Shown: positions 1 to 12,170, counted from the first letter of the stretch. The stretch: 64,000 bases of DNA from Larix kaempferi (GCA_027924585.1 BSBM01000994.1:13312501-13376500), one strand, 5' to 3'. Notes: generated by a model not told the origin, from the sequence alone. Made by a program: numbers and translations.

Positions 1-590
1 TCCTTAAAAGGATATTCTAAAGTTCAAGTCATGGAAGATCACATACAACACCAACAAGAATTTCTCTAGATACTTAAGGACATCCTGGTTATGTCAAAAA
101 ATAGGATGAAACAACAAGCTGATCGACATCGCAGTGAAAGGGGTTTCGAAGAAGGGGATTGGGTATTTCTGAAATACAACCTTAGAAGAAGATGTCCCTC
201 AAGCAACTATAAAAGAAAAATAAATTAGCACCCAAGTACTATGCTCATTATAAAGTGTTGCGGAATATTTGTAGTATGGATTACAAATTGTATCTCCCTT
301 GATCTTCAAGAATACATCAAGTTCTCCATGTTTCTTGATTAAAGAAGGTAATGGGAGAAAACATCCCAATTCAAACAATCCTTCCAGATTTTGATGAAGA
401 AGTAAAATCCATATTGGAACCTGAACAAATGACTGGAACAAGGACCAAATAGCTACGAAATGAGGCTATCATTGAGTACCTCATCAAGTATAAAAGTTGA
501 AGATTCAACATGGGAAGACGAGTCCTTCATACAGAAGCATCTGCAATTAATCAAGTGTTGAGGACAATACATGTCTGAAAGGAAAGGGCA
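1..590 (+). pseudogene. Ty3/gypsy pol 3' end: integrase tail and chromodomain (decayed)
   Basis: This stretch matches the 3' pol region at about 10570-11180 base for base over long runs, starting with the segment before the phrase VMEDHI. Its last third reads as a chromodomain (residues like EYLIKYKS, then STWEDESF and QKHLQLI at about 455-560), which in chromoviruses follows integrase and is thought to steer insertion. A purine-rich tract at about 577-590 leads straight into an LTR. In-frame stops, such as a TAG at about 450, show that it is dead. The element's upstream part lies outside the window. It is a third tandem pol tail, upstream of the LTR at 591. Confidence 0.75.
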
Positions 591-941
591 TGTCAAGCCC
601 TAAATGTGGGCACATTTACCATATATAGTGGTGCATTACATTACTTTTGATCTCATCTTTGGTCCATTAGTTTTAATTTTCATTAGTATGGTTATATTAG
701 TCATGTCGGGTTGGGTCAATGAGTTCTAAATGTACCTCTTAATCTCCTATATATAGGAAAGAGATATTTTGATTTGAGCATCTTTCCTTCTCTTGTATTG
801 TGTACTTAGTATATTGTATAAGGAGGTTGCCCCCTCGAAAAGGATTCATATTCATTTATTTACTTCATTAAAGGTGTGGCATACTCCTTCTGATCTATTT
901 CTACTATTTTTATTTTTTTTTTGAAAATTTGTTGTTTAACA
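591..941 (+). repeat. LTR 1 of the tandem chromovirus array
   Basis: The 351-bp LTR starts TGTCAAGCCC and ends GTTTAACA. It follows a polypurine tract and is followed at 943-954 by a 10-of-12 match to the initiator-Met tRNA primer site (TGGTATCAGAGC). A TATA-like CCTATATATAGG lies near 747. It is clearly homologous to 9275-9615 and 11181-11530, diverged by many substitutions. It serves as the 3' LTR of the pol tail at 1-590 and the 5' LTR of the next unit. Confidence 0.85.
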
Positions 942-1642
942 TTAGGTATCAGAACTTGGACGCTTCCAAAACTAGTCATATTTTCACTTTCAATATATCA
1001 TTTTTTCTACGTTGTTTTATATAGTAAAACTAAGAAACTATCTATAAAATAGGCTGAAGTATCTTTGGTCAAATTTTCAAGTCCAGCTTCATTACATGTT
1101 TGCAATTATACCCTTTGGAAGCTAAGGAAAATTGTTATCTCTGGAGCATGCAAGATCCAAATTGAGTGACACTAGTTGGATCAAAAATAATATAGACCAA
1201 AGCATCTATGGTATTAATTTCATAATCATATTCACTAAATCAGAGACGTGTCATTGCATACACTCTCACTCTTCTGAAAAGGCCAAAAATAACATGTGTT
1301 CAGAAAATTGTCACAATTTCTTTTTGGAACATCAACATTGAATGAAACCTACGACAACAGAAAGAGGACATATCAAGATACCACAGGACATGGTTTGAGA
1401 ATCAGAGGGGCTGAAATTTTAGGATTTTATCAGTCTTCAAATCAAGTTTGGAAAAAGGGTATGCCATTTTAAATTTTGAACTAGCTTTTAGTAAAAGGAT
1501 TTATTTCAGGTGGACATAAGGTGTGATATATATTTATATTGTTCAAAATGAAACCAAAAATTAGTGGAGAAATCATACTTCACTCAAGCCACCTCATGAT
1601 TCATCCATGAACTACGATGAAAGTGAAGACCTCTCTTTCTGA

Positions 1643-2460
1643 ATGTCCAAGTTGGAAGATATGATTAAAGGGTTTATGAAAACAATTGATTTACTTAATT
1701 TAGAGGAGAAGATTATGGGAAATATTGATAATTATATGGATGCAAATATGAAAACGTTTCATAATATCCTACATAATTCAAAGGAAAATATATCTACAGG
1801 TGATGATAAAGATAGTGTTCACGTCGAGCAACCTTCCATTAATAAGAAAATTCCAAGACGAATTAATTTTAATAATAGAAGTAAAATTGGATGGTCCCTA
1901 AGGGGTCTCCAATTCTATAATATTGACATGAGGAAGTTTGATAGAAAGGACTCCATAACATGGATATTCCAAATGGGCCAATTCTTTGATATACACCAGG
2001 TGCCAAATATACAAAAGGTACATATTGCATCTTTACATTTAGAACATGATTGGTTTGTGTCGTACAAATGGCTTTGTGAACGCAAAAAGAACTCCATTAT
2101 CTCTTGGTCCATTTTTACAGAAGAGCTGATATCATACCATGATGATGTTAAGAGAAATTCCTTCTTTACACATTTGATCAATCTAAGGAAAAAAGGTCCA
2201 GTAAGTGAGCACATTCAAAAATTTCAATAGTTGATTCTCAGAGTGGCCTAAATACCAAACGATAAATTGTTGGATCTCTTTATTGGAACCTTGAAGGATA
2301 ACATCCAACATGAGATGTGCCTCTTTGAGAAAATATCCTTAGAGAACGATTTCATGGTGGAAAGGAAGGTTGAAAGTAAAAATATGGCAATGGTTACAAA
2401 AGGGACATTTTCCAACATATACAGAGAGAATAATGATCCTTGTTCTTACATACCTTAAGG
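1643..2460 (+). pseudogene. gag of the tandem chromovirus
   Basis: An open stretch from an ATG at 1643 runs 195 codons to a TAG at 2228, then resumes in another frame from about 2267 to 2458. The middle (residues about 95-195) has the retrotransposon gag pattern: an aromatic-rich segment with W at KDSITWIFQMGQFF and a helical stretch ending in EHIQKF. A zinc-knuckle-like Cys-rich piece follows at about 2498-2570. Gag forms the particle that packages element RNA. Stops and a frame change show it is dead. Identification rests on position after the LTR and primer site and on family resemblance. Confidence 0.65.
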
Positions 2461-2579
2461 GTTGACACATCAACAATTGGATGAAAGAAGAGAAAAATGT
2501 ATATGCTTTAATTGTGACAACAAGTATAGTAAGGGACATAAGTGTGGGGAGAACAAATTATTCTACATATATTGTCAAG

Positions 2580-3010
2580 AGGAAGAAGCAAACGAACAAG
2601 AACCTTCTCAAGATGAACAAATATAAGATATTACTTCTGAAGGGATTGATCCCATGATGCCCTGTCATGCATTGGCTGCATTAGCATTCCTCAAACTCTC
2701 AAGATTGAAGTATATATCAAAAATAAAAAAGGTAACAATGTGGATTGGTTCTTGTAGTGTGCATAATTTCATTCATTGTAAAATAGTCAAATTTCTCGAT
2801 TTCTTTGTATACCTAGCACCAAAGTTTCAATTAATTACTACAGATGGAGGAACTATCAATTTCTTAGGGAAATTCCATACTATCAAAAATACTATGGGGT
2901 AATATGTATTAATTAGTATAATGATTTCTATTCCAATGGGTAGTGCTCATGTTGTCTTAGGAGTTCAATGGTTAAAATCATTGCGAACAATGGCTTTTAA
3001 TTTTTAGAAT
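2580..3010 (+). pseudogene. Retropepsin-like protease, catalytic Asp lost
   Basis: The frame from 2654 contains a segment at about 2737-2770 that aligns with the retropepsin active site followed by HNFI. The usual Asp-Ser-Gly is replaced by Gly-Ser-Cys, so the catalytic aspartate is gone. Downstream residues of the family pattern (VLGVQWL, about 2956-2976) are present in the following frame. It lies between gag and reverse transcriptase, as expected for the gag-pol protease that would cut the polyprotein. Confidence 0.6.
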
Positions 3011-4530
3011 CTTTTCATGAAATTTTTATGGGAAGGAAATGAATATGAGTTAAATGGTATCACAGGGAAACCAAGCAAGGTGATAAGCTCTAATGGTATG
3101 AAAAAATTGATGAAAAAGGGACATCAAGGTGTAATTGCACAATTATGCTCATTACATGTTCAAACATATAAGCCTATGGTTTCCCCATATCTTCAAATGG
3201 TCATTAATAAGAATTTCAAGGTATTTGAGGATATTCGAAAAGGTCTTCCACCTATTTGATATTTTGATCATGCTATTCACTTAATTATACGAAGTTTTCC
3301 TCCTAACATTAGACCTTACAGACACCCCTATGGCCAAAAGAGTCAAATTCAGTGTTTGGTTGAAGAAATGTTAAAGGATGGCATAATTATCCTAGCGAAA
3401 GTTCTTACTCTACACCAATGGTAATGGCAGACAAGCCATATGGATCATGGCAAATGTGTCCAAATTATTGAGAGCTCAACAAGATCACCATTAAAGATAA
3501 GTTTCCCATCGCTACCATTAATGAATTGTTAGATGAATTCCATGGAGCAGTCTTCTTCACAAAGTTGGATCTTTGTTCTAGGTATCATCATATTAGAATG
3601 AAGAATGAAGACATCCCAAAATCAACATTCAGAACTCAACAAGGTCATTATGAATTTATGGTCATGCCATTTGCTCTCAAAAATGCGCCTTCCACATTTC
3701 AAGGTTTCATGAATTCCATTTTCAAGCCTTTCCTTAGAAAAATTGTGCTAGTACTCTTTGATGATATCATAATGAGCTATAGAAAGTCTTGGGAAAGACG
3801 TGTTCAACATGTTGATATGGTACTACAACTACTAAAGGAGAAACAACTATATGCAAAACCTTCCAAATGTTACGTTGGGGTAAAGGAGGTAGAGTATTTG
3901 GGTCATATTGTATCTCATGAAGGTGTCAAGGTAGACACTAACGAAAGTAAATCAATGATAGACTGGCTGATTCCCAAAACCCTGAAGAATCTTTGAGGAT
4001 TCTTAGGTCTGATGAGGTACTACCACAAGTTTGTTCAGAACTATGGAAGAATGGCAGCAACCCTAATAGAATTATTGAAGATAGATGCATATTCTTGGAC
4101 TCTAGAGGCAAGTCAACCTTTTGAGCAATTTAGAGAGGAAATGTTGAAAGGCCTTGTTTTGGCAATACCAAACTTCACAAAAACCTTTATTGTGGAAAGG
4201 GGATTGGTGTTGTTCTAATTCTAGAAGGAGTCCTGCTTGATTTTACAAGTCATCAAATCAAGGGAAAGAACTTCTAGAATCCCATTTATGAGAAAAAAAT
4301 GTTGGCAATACTAAACGCTCTTATGAAATGGTGTCCTTACCTAATAGATAGGAAACTGAAGGTCAAATTAGATCATGATAGTCTTAAATACTTCCTGGAA
4401 CATAGGATAACATTGGAAGAGTAAGAAAAATGGGTAACCAAGATGTTGGGACATGACTTTGAAATTATCTATAAAAAAGGAAAACAAAGTGTGGTGGCAA
4501 ATGCACTCTCTAGAAAATATGAAGATGTTG
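3011..4530 (+). pseudogene. Reverse transcriptase and RNase H of the tandem chromovirus
   Basis: Reverse transcriptase copies element RNA into DNA; RNase H removes the RNA strand. The frame 3526-3996 shows the KLDL segment with the first catalytic Asp, the FxTQxGHYEFxVMPF region, the APSTFQ motif and a Phe-Asp-Asp core (about 3757-3765) in place of the usual Tyr-x-Asp-Asp. A stop at about 3994 separates it from the connection segment (4012-4218). The RNase H part runs to about 4520 and ends with the typical ALSRK. Several stops and frame changes make it non-functional. Confidence 0.8.
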
Positions 4531-4909
4531 GTGCATTACTTTGTGCAATTTCCATTCTACAACCTAAGTGGGTAGTAACAACAAGGGAAGAATGGAAAAC
4601 TGATCTATCTGTGTGGATGCTCATTCAAAAGATACAAAATGATCCCAGTGTATCAGATAATTTCTTGTGGAAAAATGATTCACTATTGTATAAGGATAGC
4701 TTATATTTATTCAAAACCTCCCAAATCAAACAAAAGCTCCTCTCATAATTACACAACTCTCATATAGGTGGGCAGTCTGAATTGCTTAAAAATTACCACA
4801 GGGTCAAGAAGGAATGTTTTTGGGAAGGTCTTAAAGTTGATGTTCAAACGTTCATGGACAAATGTTTGGTTTGCAAACAAAATAAGGGTGAAACTCTTAA
4901 CACCCCAGG
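4531..4909 (+). pseudogene. Integrase N-terminal zinc-binding part, cut by an insertion
   Basis: After a linker, residues encoded at about 4750-4890 give the HHCC finger of integrase: two His in a NSHIGG context, then CLVC followed by KQNKGE. The reading continues to a Pro-Gly codon pair at 4905-4909, where an unrelated sequence starts. The next in-frame residues (LLEPLD) resume at 8666. The exact continuation across 4909/8666 shows one insertion event. A TAA at about 4746 already breaks the frame. Confidence 0.8.
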
Positions 4910-7900
4910 TGTAATACCCGCAAGGATTTTGAATTATTTGATATTTTTATTTGAGAAATAGTCTCCAGCTTTTATTTTGTAAAAGAGTTATAAAACTCTA
5001 TGATACCAAAATACTCACACTCATGTGGGTGAATATTATGGACAATAAATATTATTTTATTAATAAAAATAGACACTTGGAGCCACCGGTTGAAAGAGGG
5101 GACAACATCATAAGACAATAAACAAGTGGACATCAAACAAGATATTTGATATCAATCAAATCCAAGTCAAAAGCTCAGCAAGATGATGATATCCACAATT
5201 ATTAGTATCAAGAGATCAAATTGAGATTTGATTGAGATGGCACAAGACGTGGAAAAAAATTATATAAAAGTGCACTGAGGAGACATAGGATGTTGTGTGG
5301 TGCATAGAGATAATTGTTTCTATGTGGAAAGTGTGATGTCGAGTACTCTCTCTCTCTCTCTATTTAGAAATTCCATATTTTGAATCTACTATAGCATTTT
5401 GTGAAAATTCTGCATTTAGATTGGCTTAGATGAATTCATTTTTTTATGGTGACGGTCCATCTCGAGGGTGAATTTCCACAAATAAGCATGGTTGTCCTAT
5501 TCTACACTTGGGAGGAACTGGGAACCTCCAACTATGTTATTGGTCAAATTAGCACTTTTTTGTCTATGATCATATCGTCTTGTCGATCACACAAAAGGAC
5601 ACTACAGATGGAAGAACTTATTTGACCTTAGATGATTTGGAGCTGAATCCTTACACCTTCAACTTAAAAAGTTATATTTTCTGACACCTTCACCATAAAT
5701 CCACGACTCCTATACTTGACACATTGCGAGTCACTCACTGGTCTCCATACTAATAATGCGTGGGTCAATTAAAAAGATGTACTCACGAGTTGCGGAGCTC
5801 ACATTCTGCGAGTAACTCTCAACTTGCTAGATTTCATAGTCGCGGGTGTCTTAAGGAAAGTTTTAAAAATATGTTAAAAACACGAATTGGGATTAGTTGA
5901 GTCAAGTATTCCAACTTCCTAATTCAACTTCCTTTCGAAACCAACTCTGCTTGCTTTTCCATAAATGCAAGAGGAGGCCATGAGAAAGGGACCAATTATA
6001 GATAGCTATTGTTATGTTAAAGAAATTCCAATTCAAGAGAGAGGAGCACGAGACTAGGGCTTGGTTACAAAGGTGATTGATGCAGAGTCATGTTTGCTGC
6101 TGTGAAGATCGAGCAAAAAGATTGGACCGACCATCATAAACAAGGTATATTTTCTCTAAACCTTGATCTTATTTATTTACAGTAATGCATGGAGAACCCT
6201 ATGTATCTATCTGTCAACCCCTTCTATGTTTGTAGTCTCTATCCCCTACTGTAAGGTAAATTCCCTAACAACAAAGTGTTTTCCCCCTTTTATTCCAAGT
6301 AAGTTGGCTTATTCTATGTTTGTTTAACTATGTGATTAACTGTACAGTTTAATTCGGTTAAATATTCATCTTATGGGCTGTATGGAAAAAATACATGTTG
6401 TGTTATTAAGTATTTTGGAGAACTGTCACCTTCATAATGATAAACTTATTGTATTTTATAAATGGTGAACTTATCTGTTCTAGTGACTTGCTTTAGCAAT
6501 TTTATATTTAAGAGTTTGTTTATCAGAATTGTTGTATGCAAGACATGATTAGTATAGATAGTTTATTCCTTAAACTTTTACCATTTTAACTATACTTGAT
6601 CGTAAGAAGGTGATTAAATTAAATTCTTAAGTCTATATTACAATCTTTCACAACCATTGTTAAGGTAACTGTATATACAATCCTTTTGTTCACATAAGAT
6701 AAACACCATATCAATAATTGTAGTAGTTAAGTAAAAATATGGAATTCCATCGATAGATAACTCCTTAGAGTTTAACTGTACAACTCCTTACGCAACTATT
6801 ATCCAGGTTATGGATTAACTCGCCCATAGGAGGCATGTTAATATGCTAATAATAGTAATGGTGATGCAAGCCAAAAGGCTAGCAATTATGACTCAAATTT
6901 ATTCACTATAATACAAGATAAAAATTCAGAGGGTATTTCTAAACCCTAATATAAGTTAGCTAAATTTACCATATGAATTGTAGGGTTGATTTCGGATACT
7001 GTATCGACATGTTCAATCATAAAATACAAAAAGAAAATATAAGCTTATGACATAATGGAGTTTTGTAGGTGATATTTTATGATAGTCCTATTATATAAGT
7101 ATGGACGAAGGCCGTATGACTGGACTCATATGAGATAGATTTCGAAGTAGGGGTACTGTAGAAATTTACACGAATAACATCATAATCATTAACAAGAAAC
7201 AGACGGAGAGCAACACAATCATTGCACTCATTTTTTACAAAAATCAACCCGTACAGGAAAAAAAAAACGTGTTATATTTAAAGCAAAACCGATATATTTA
7301 ATCACATTGCTTTAAGAGCTTCACAAGAAGAGGAGGCCATTACTCTCCGTAGAGAGCAAACTTGATGTCTCTACAATATTAATAAAGGATTACATTATAT
7401 GTCATAAAAAAACCCAATATACTAGGTAAATAATCATATCAGTGAAACCATAGTCGTATCATTTCCATCACTTAGCAGATACTACGATTCACATCTGGAA
7501 AATATCGTTAGCTTGAAACATTCAGCAATGTGCTAGGTCAACAATGCAGAACAACTGGCCCCTTGTCCAACTCTTGCATTAACAAAGTTACAAAAAACAT
7601 TAATAACAAAGCATGCTGAAATTTTTATATATAAAAAAAAAAAAATGATTAGCGGAAGATATTTCACCTATGCGAGATTGCCTCTTCCATGAGTCATGGC
7701 GGCCATATCCAAACTTTCAGTGACAAACCTTAGAAAACAGTAGTAGCATTCATTTTTCTATAAATGTTTGTTTATCACAACCCAGGAGATTGAGGAAGTC
7801 GCGGAGAGAATCACCCTCCTCTCTTCCATCTTGCAAATGAACAAAAGGAAATCATACTTGTTCTTGTATGTCTAAATGTCGTCGGTAAACCCCGTATTAA

Positions 7901-8660
7901 CCGATGGTAACCCAAAAAAACTAAGGTACAATCAAATCAACGGATGCCAACTGCTGCGAGGAAATCAATTTCACGGTAGATCAGTTCCTTGGGATTGATC
8001 AGTGTAGCATAGTTCCATGCCAACGTCGATCTAATATGATCGACGGCTTACACAATATAAGTATTCATTACAACAAATCAAGTAATTAATGAAAAATAGA
8101 CACGTGAGATCCTTGATCTAGCTACACAGTTCGACAAGTGGTGGTTTTGGTTTACAGGCGTACCTATATTTAAATCACAGTTAATTTTCTTTCTAAGAAA
8201 ATGAAACACAATGGGTCATAGCCTGTGACAATCCCTTCAAGCTTGATGGTAATGTTTAAATTATCTTATGGTTAAAAAATAAATATTGGTTGGGAATCGA
8301 AATTGGGATCAAGTTCTTCCATTAAAACCTTTTCTTTGACAACCATTGCTCCTAAGGGGGTTGTGAGACCTCTAGGTTTCATTTAATCACATCCTTAATC
8401 ATGTGAATAATATCTAATACATAAACTATGGAACGTGACACACATTGTTAACTTGGTATAATAATAATATAAAAGGGTTAGCATTCTTATACCTATTGAT
8501 AGGTAGTTACACATGCAACCTTGGTGATCTATTTAATAACATTAGACATAAGTTAGATTGTGTATTTTTTCTATATGGGTACAAAAATATGGTTTTATTA
8601 TTTTGAAACGAAAAGATAAATAAATTTTGTTGTTTTTTTATCACTCTTTGGCGTGTTACA
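4910..8660. mobile_element. Probable 3.75-kb solo LTR (TGTAATACCC...GTGTTACA)
   Basis: The insert begins TGTAATACCC and ends GCGTGTTACA, the terminal style of Tekay/Del-like gypsy LTRs. The flanks CCAGG (4905-4909) and CAAGG (8661-8665) are a 5-bp target duplication with one mismatch. Removing the insert and one copy restores the integrase reading frame, so both ends are exact. There is no coding region over 3.75 kb and no primer site or second LTR that I can see, so a solo LTR left by LTR-LTR recombination fits best. A coding-free LARD-type element is the alternative. A (TC)n run sits at about 5346-5361. Strand is not settled. Confidence 0.7.
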
Positions 8661-9240
8661 CAAGGACTTCTAGAACCATTAGACATACCTTTCTAGTGTT
8701 GGGAGGAAGTCTCAATGGATTTTATCATAGGTCTACCCAAGTTAGAAGGAAATAATGTTATTATGGTGGTTGTTGATAGACTCACGAAATATGCACATTT
8801 TTTTCCACTCTCCCACTCTATTAGTGCCAGTGCAATAGTTGTTTCCTTTATGGAAACTGTTCAGAAGTTACATGGAAATCCGAAGATTATTGTAAGTGAT
8901 AGAAATCTAATTTTCACTAAAAAAAATTGGATTGAATTATTTTCTTCTTTGGGTACCCAGTTGACTCACTGTTCATCTTATCATCCTAAATATGATGGGA
9001 AAACTGAGATAGTGACCAAATATTTGGAAGGCTATCTTCATTGCTTTCTATCTAATAAACACACACAGTGGGTGAAATGGTTGTCTTTGGGAGAATGGTG
9101 GTACAATACTTTGTTCCATACATCATAAAAAATGTCTCCATTTATGGCACTTTATAGGTACCATACTCCATCTATCACATCTCCATTAAAAGGAAATTTT
9201 AAAGTTCAGGCCATGGAAGATCACATAGAACACTAGCAAG
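8661..9240 (+). pseudogene. Integrase core, continuation after the solo LTR
   Basis: The 8715-9128 frame carries the integrase catalytic core: Asp in MDFIIGLPK, Asp in VSDRNLIF and Glu in GKTEIV, so the DDE triad is still visible. The frame ends at a TAA near 9127 and continues in decayed form to about 9250. The same core, in diverged form, is repeated at 10240-10444. Confidence 0.85.
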
Positions 9241-9274
9241 AATTTCACTAGATACTTATCTGAAGGGGAGGGCA

Positions 9275-9615
9275 TGTTAAGCCTTAAATGTGGCAACATC
9301 CCCCCCTATATAGTTGTGCATTACATTAGTTTTGATGCCATATTTGGTCCATTAGTTGTAATTGTCATTAGTATGGTTATATTAGTTATGTCAACTTGGG
9401 CCAGTGAGTTGTAATTGTACCTTTTAATCTCCTATATATAGGAAGGGCATATTTTCATTTGAACATCGTGTCTTGTGTACTTAGTATATTGTATAATGAG
9501 GTTTCCCCTTGAAGAGACTTTATATTCATCTATTTTATTCACTAAGAGCGTGGAGTACTCGTTGTGGTCTATTTCTCCTCTTTTCATGTCTTTTCTGGAA
9601 AGTTGTTTCTTAACA
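9275..9615 (+). repeat. LTR 2 of the tandem chromovirus array
   Basis: This 341-bp LTR starts TGTTAAGCC after a purine-rich tract and ends CTTAACA. A degenerate primer-site-like segment follows (TTTGGCATCAAAGC, from 9616). TATA-like CCTATATATAGG lies near 9431. It is shared as the 3' LTR of the unit to the left and the 5' LTR of the unit to the right. Confidence 0.85.
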
Positions 9616-11180
9616 TTTGGCATCAAAGCTTTCATGCTTCCAAAACAAGTCATCATTGCATTTTTGCTATATATATTTTTTTCTACAGTGCTTCAAATAG
9701 TTAATATCAGAACCCATTTATAGAATAGGCTAAAGTATCTTTGGTCAAAGTTCCATATCTTGAGTCATTACAAGTTTGGAGCTATACCCTCAGGAAATTA
9801 GGGTTTCTGAGTATCCCAAAAGATAGTCTCAAACATGTGTTCTAGGGAAAATTGTTATATATGGAGCATGCAAGATCCAAATAGAGTGAGACTAGTTGAA
9901 TAGGAAAGAAGTTAGACCAAAGTATCTGTGGTAGAAATTTCAAAATCATATTCACAAAATTTGATATGTTCCAAGGCGTACACTCTTAGTCTTCTAAAAA
10001 GGGAAAAAATAACAAGTGTTCGGAAAATTGTCACAACTCGTTTTTGGAACATTCAAATTCAATAAGACATATGGCATCAGAAAGAGGAAATATTAGGATA
10101 CCATGGGACATGGTTTGACAATTAGAGGGACTAAAATTTTAGGATTTTCTCACTCTTCAAATCAAGGTTGGAAAAAGGTACACCATTTTAAATTTTGAAA
10201 TTGCTTTTAGTAGAAGGATCTATTTGAGGTGAAACTGTTCAGAACTTACATGGAAACTGTTCAAAAGTTACATGGAAATCCACATATTATTGTAAGTAAT
10301 AGAAATCTAATTTTCACTAAAAAATTTTGGATTGAATTATTTTCTTGTTTGGGTACTCAATTGGATTACAATTCATCTTACCATCCTCAATCTGATGGGA
10401 AAACTGAGATAGTGAACAAATGTTTGGAAAGCTATATTCATTGATTTACATATGATAAACAAACACAGAGGGTGAAATGGTTGTATTTGGAAGAATGGTG
10501 GTACAACACTTCCTTCCATACATCATAAAAAATTTCTCCATTTACGGCACTTTATGGGTACCAACATCTTTCTATCACATTTCCCTTAAAAAGAAAATAT
10601 AAAGTTCAAGCTGTGGGAGATCACATAGAGCACTAGAAAGAAGTTCTCCAGATACTGAAGGACAACTTGGCTATGTAAAACAAAAAGATGAAAAACAAGC
10701 TAATCAACGTCACTATGAAAGGAGTTTCGAAGAAGGGGATTGGGTATTTCTGAGGCTACAACCTTATAAGCATATGTCCCTCAAGCAACTAAATAAGGAA
10801 AATAATTTAGCACACAATTATTATGGTCCTTATAAAGTGTTGCCAAATATTGGTAGTATGGATTACAAATTGGAGCTCCCTTCATCTTCAAGAGTACATC
10901 AAGTTTTCCATGTTTCTTGCTTAAAGAATGTAACATGAGACAAGATCACAATTCAAATAATCTTGCCTGAGGTTGATGAAGAAGGAAAAGTCATATTGGA
11001 ACCTGAACAAATCACTAGAGCAAGGACCAAATAGCTACGAAATCAGGATATTACTAAGTACCTCAACAAGTGGAAGAACTTACCAGTTTAATATTCGACA
11101 TTGGAAGATGATTCCTTCATACATAAGCATCTGCAACTAATCAAGCATTGAGGAAAATAATTTTATGAATGGGAAGGTCA
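9616..11180 (+). mobile_element. Internally deleted chromovirus unit (leader joined to integrase)
   Basis: From 9616 to about 10230 the sequence follows the leader of the first unit (compare 942-1530). It then jumps to integrase core sequence equivalent to 8850 onward, skipping all of gag, protease, reverse transcriptase and RNase H. The integrase end and chromodomain run to about 11150, with a purine-rich tract before the LTR at 11181. The join is marked by a short duplicated segment (GAAACTGTTCA at 10232 and 10253). It is coding-dead and could only move with help from another copy. Confidence 0.8.
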
Positions 11181-11530
11181 TGTTAAGCCCTAAATATGGG
11201 AACATTCTCCCTTGTATATTGTTCCATTACATTAGTTTAGATGCCATATTTAGTGCATTAGTTGTAATTGTCATTAGTATGCTTATATTAATTATGCCAT
11301 CTTCTCTCAGTGACTTGTAATTGTATCTCTTAATCACCTATATATAAGAAGGATATCGTTTCATTTGAGCATGTTGTCATGTCTTGTCTTGTGTACTTAG
11401 TACATTGTATAAGGAGTTTCCCCCCTCGAAGAGGCTTTCTATTCATCAATTGTTTTCATTAAAAATGTGGAGTACTCCTTCGGGTATATTTATGCTCTTT
11501 TTATGCTTTTTTTGAAATTTATTGCTTAAA
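11181..11530 (+). repeat. LTR 3 of the tandem chromovirus array
   Basis: It starts TGTTAAGCCC and aligns with LTRs 1 and 2 through the TATA-like segment near 11340 and the TGTGTACTTAGTA block. The right end (about 11530, GCTTAAAA) is eroded, so the boundary is approximate. It closes the array; AT-rich unrelated DNA follows. Confidence 0.8.
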
Positions 11531-11689
11531 AATTTTTAAAATAGAATTTTTTTTATGTATAAAAAATTGAAATAAAAAAATATATTTTAAGAAAAAGAAA
11601 TTTGATCTTTCCCATTAATTTTTTTTATGTAAAATGTAAAATTCATTGATTGATAAAGCTAAACATTTATACCTATAACTTGTTGTTGT

Positions 11690-12170
11690 TAGGAAAAGTG
11701 TTCTTATAGCACGGGAAACACTACCAACATACTAGGGGTATCAGATATACATATAAAGTTCTGCAAACATTGTTATTAAGCAAAATGATTAGGGTTTAGG
11801 AAAATGTGTACCTTATTTAGAAGGTTGATCCAAGCTTTCTCCTCTTGTTCTCCAATGCAACAACCTACAATACAATCACTAAAACCTTCGTCAAACCAAT
11901 TAAACTACAAGTAAGAGATTGATATTCATTAAACAATGTAACATAAGAGTTGCGACTAACCCGCTGGTTGGCAAGCATAAGAGTTGTGGTGATGCTTAAA
12001 AGTAGGTAGAAAAATATGCTTTTAAGGAAAGGATTGCAAGGCTCAGCTCTAACTCATCTAGGGTCAAACTAAGCTCTTCCATGCATGATGTCCTTTTGTG
12101 TGATCGACCACACAATGTGGTCATGGACGGAGAAGTGCTAATTTGACCAATAACACTTTTGACACTTTTG
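11690..12170. repeat. Inverted, diverged fragment of the 4910-8660 LTR family
   Basis: Read on the minus strand, 12085-12160 matches 5546-5600 (shared AGTGCTAATTTGACC and GTCCTTTTGTGTGATCGAC). Minus-strand 11790-11850 resembles 6120-6175 (AAGGTA.A.TTTTC.CTAAACC). Order is kept over about 480 bp with much divergence. It is therefore a second, oppositely oriented copy of part of the solo-LTR family. Confidence 0.6.

Larger units (their letters stand above)
591..9615 (+). mobile_element. Ty3/gypsy chromovirus, middle unit of a tandem array
   Basis: LTRs at 591-941 and 9275-9615 bound gag, protease, reverse transcriptase, RNase H and integrase in gypsy order (integrase last). A 3751-bp unrelated insert (4910-8660) interrupts it; without that the unit is about 5.3 kb. 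The chromodomain is missing: at about 9257 the sequence jumps from the integrase tail directly to the polypurine tract, skipping about 500 bp that are present at 1-590 and 10640-11160. Every domain carries stops or frameshifts, so the copy cannot move by itself. The family appears again on the minus strand at 62130-62610. Confidence 0.85.
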
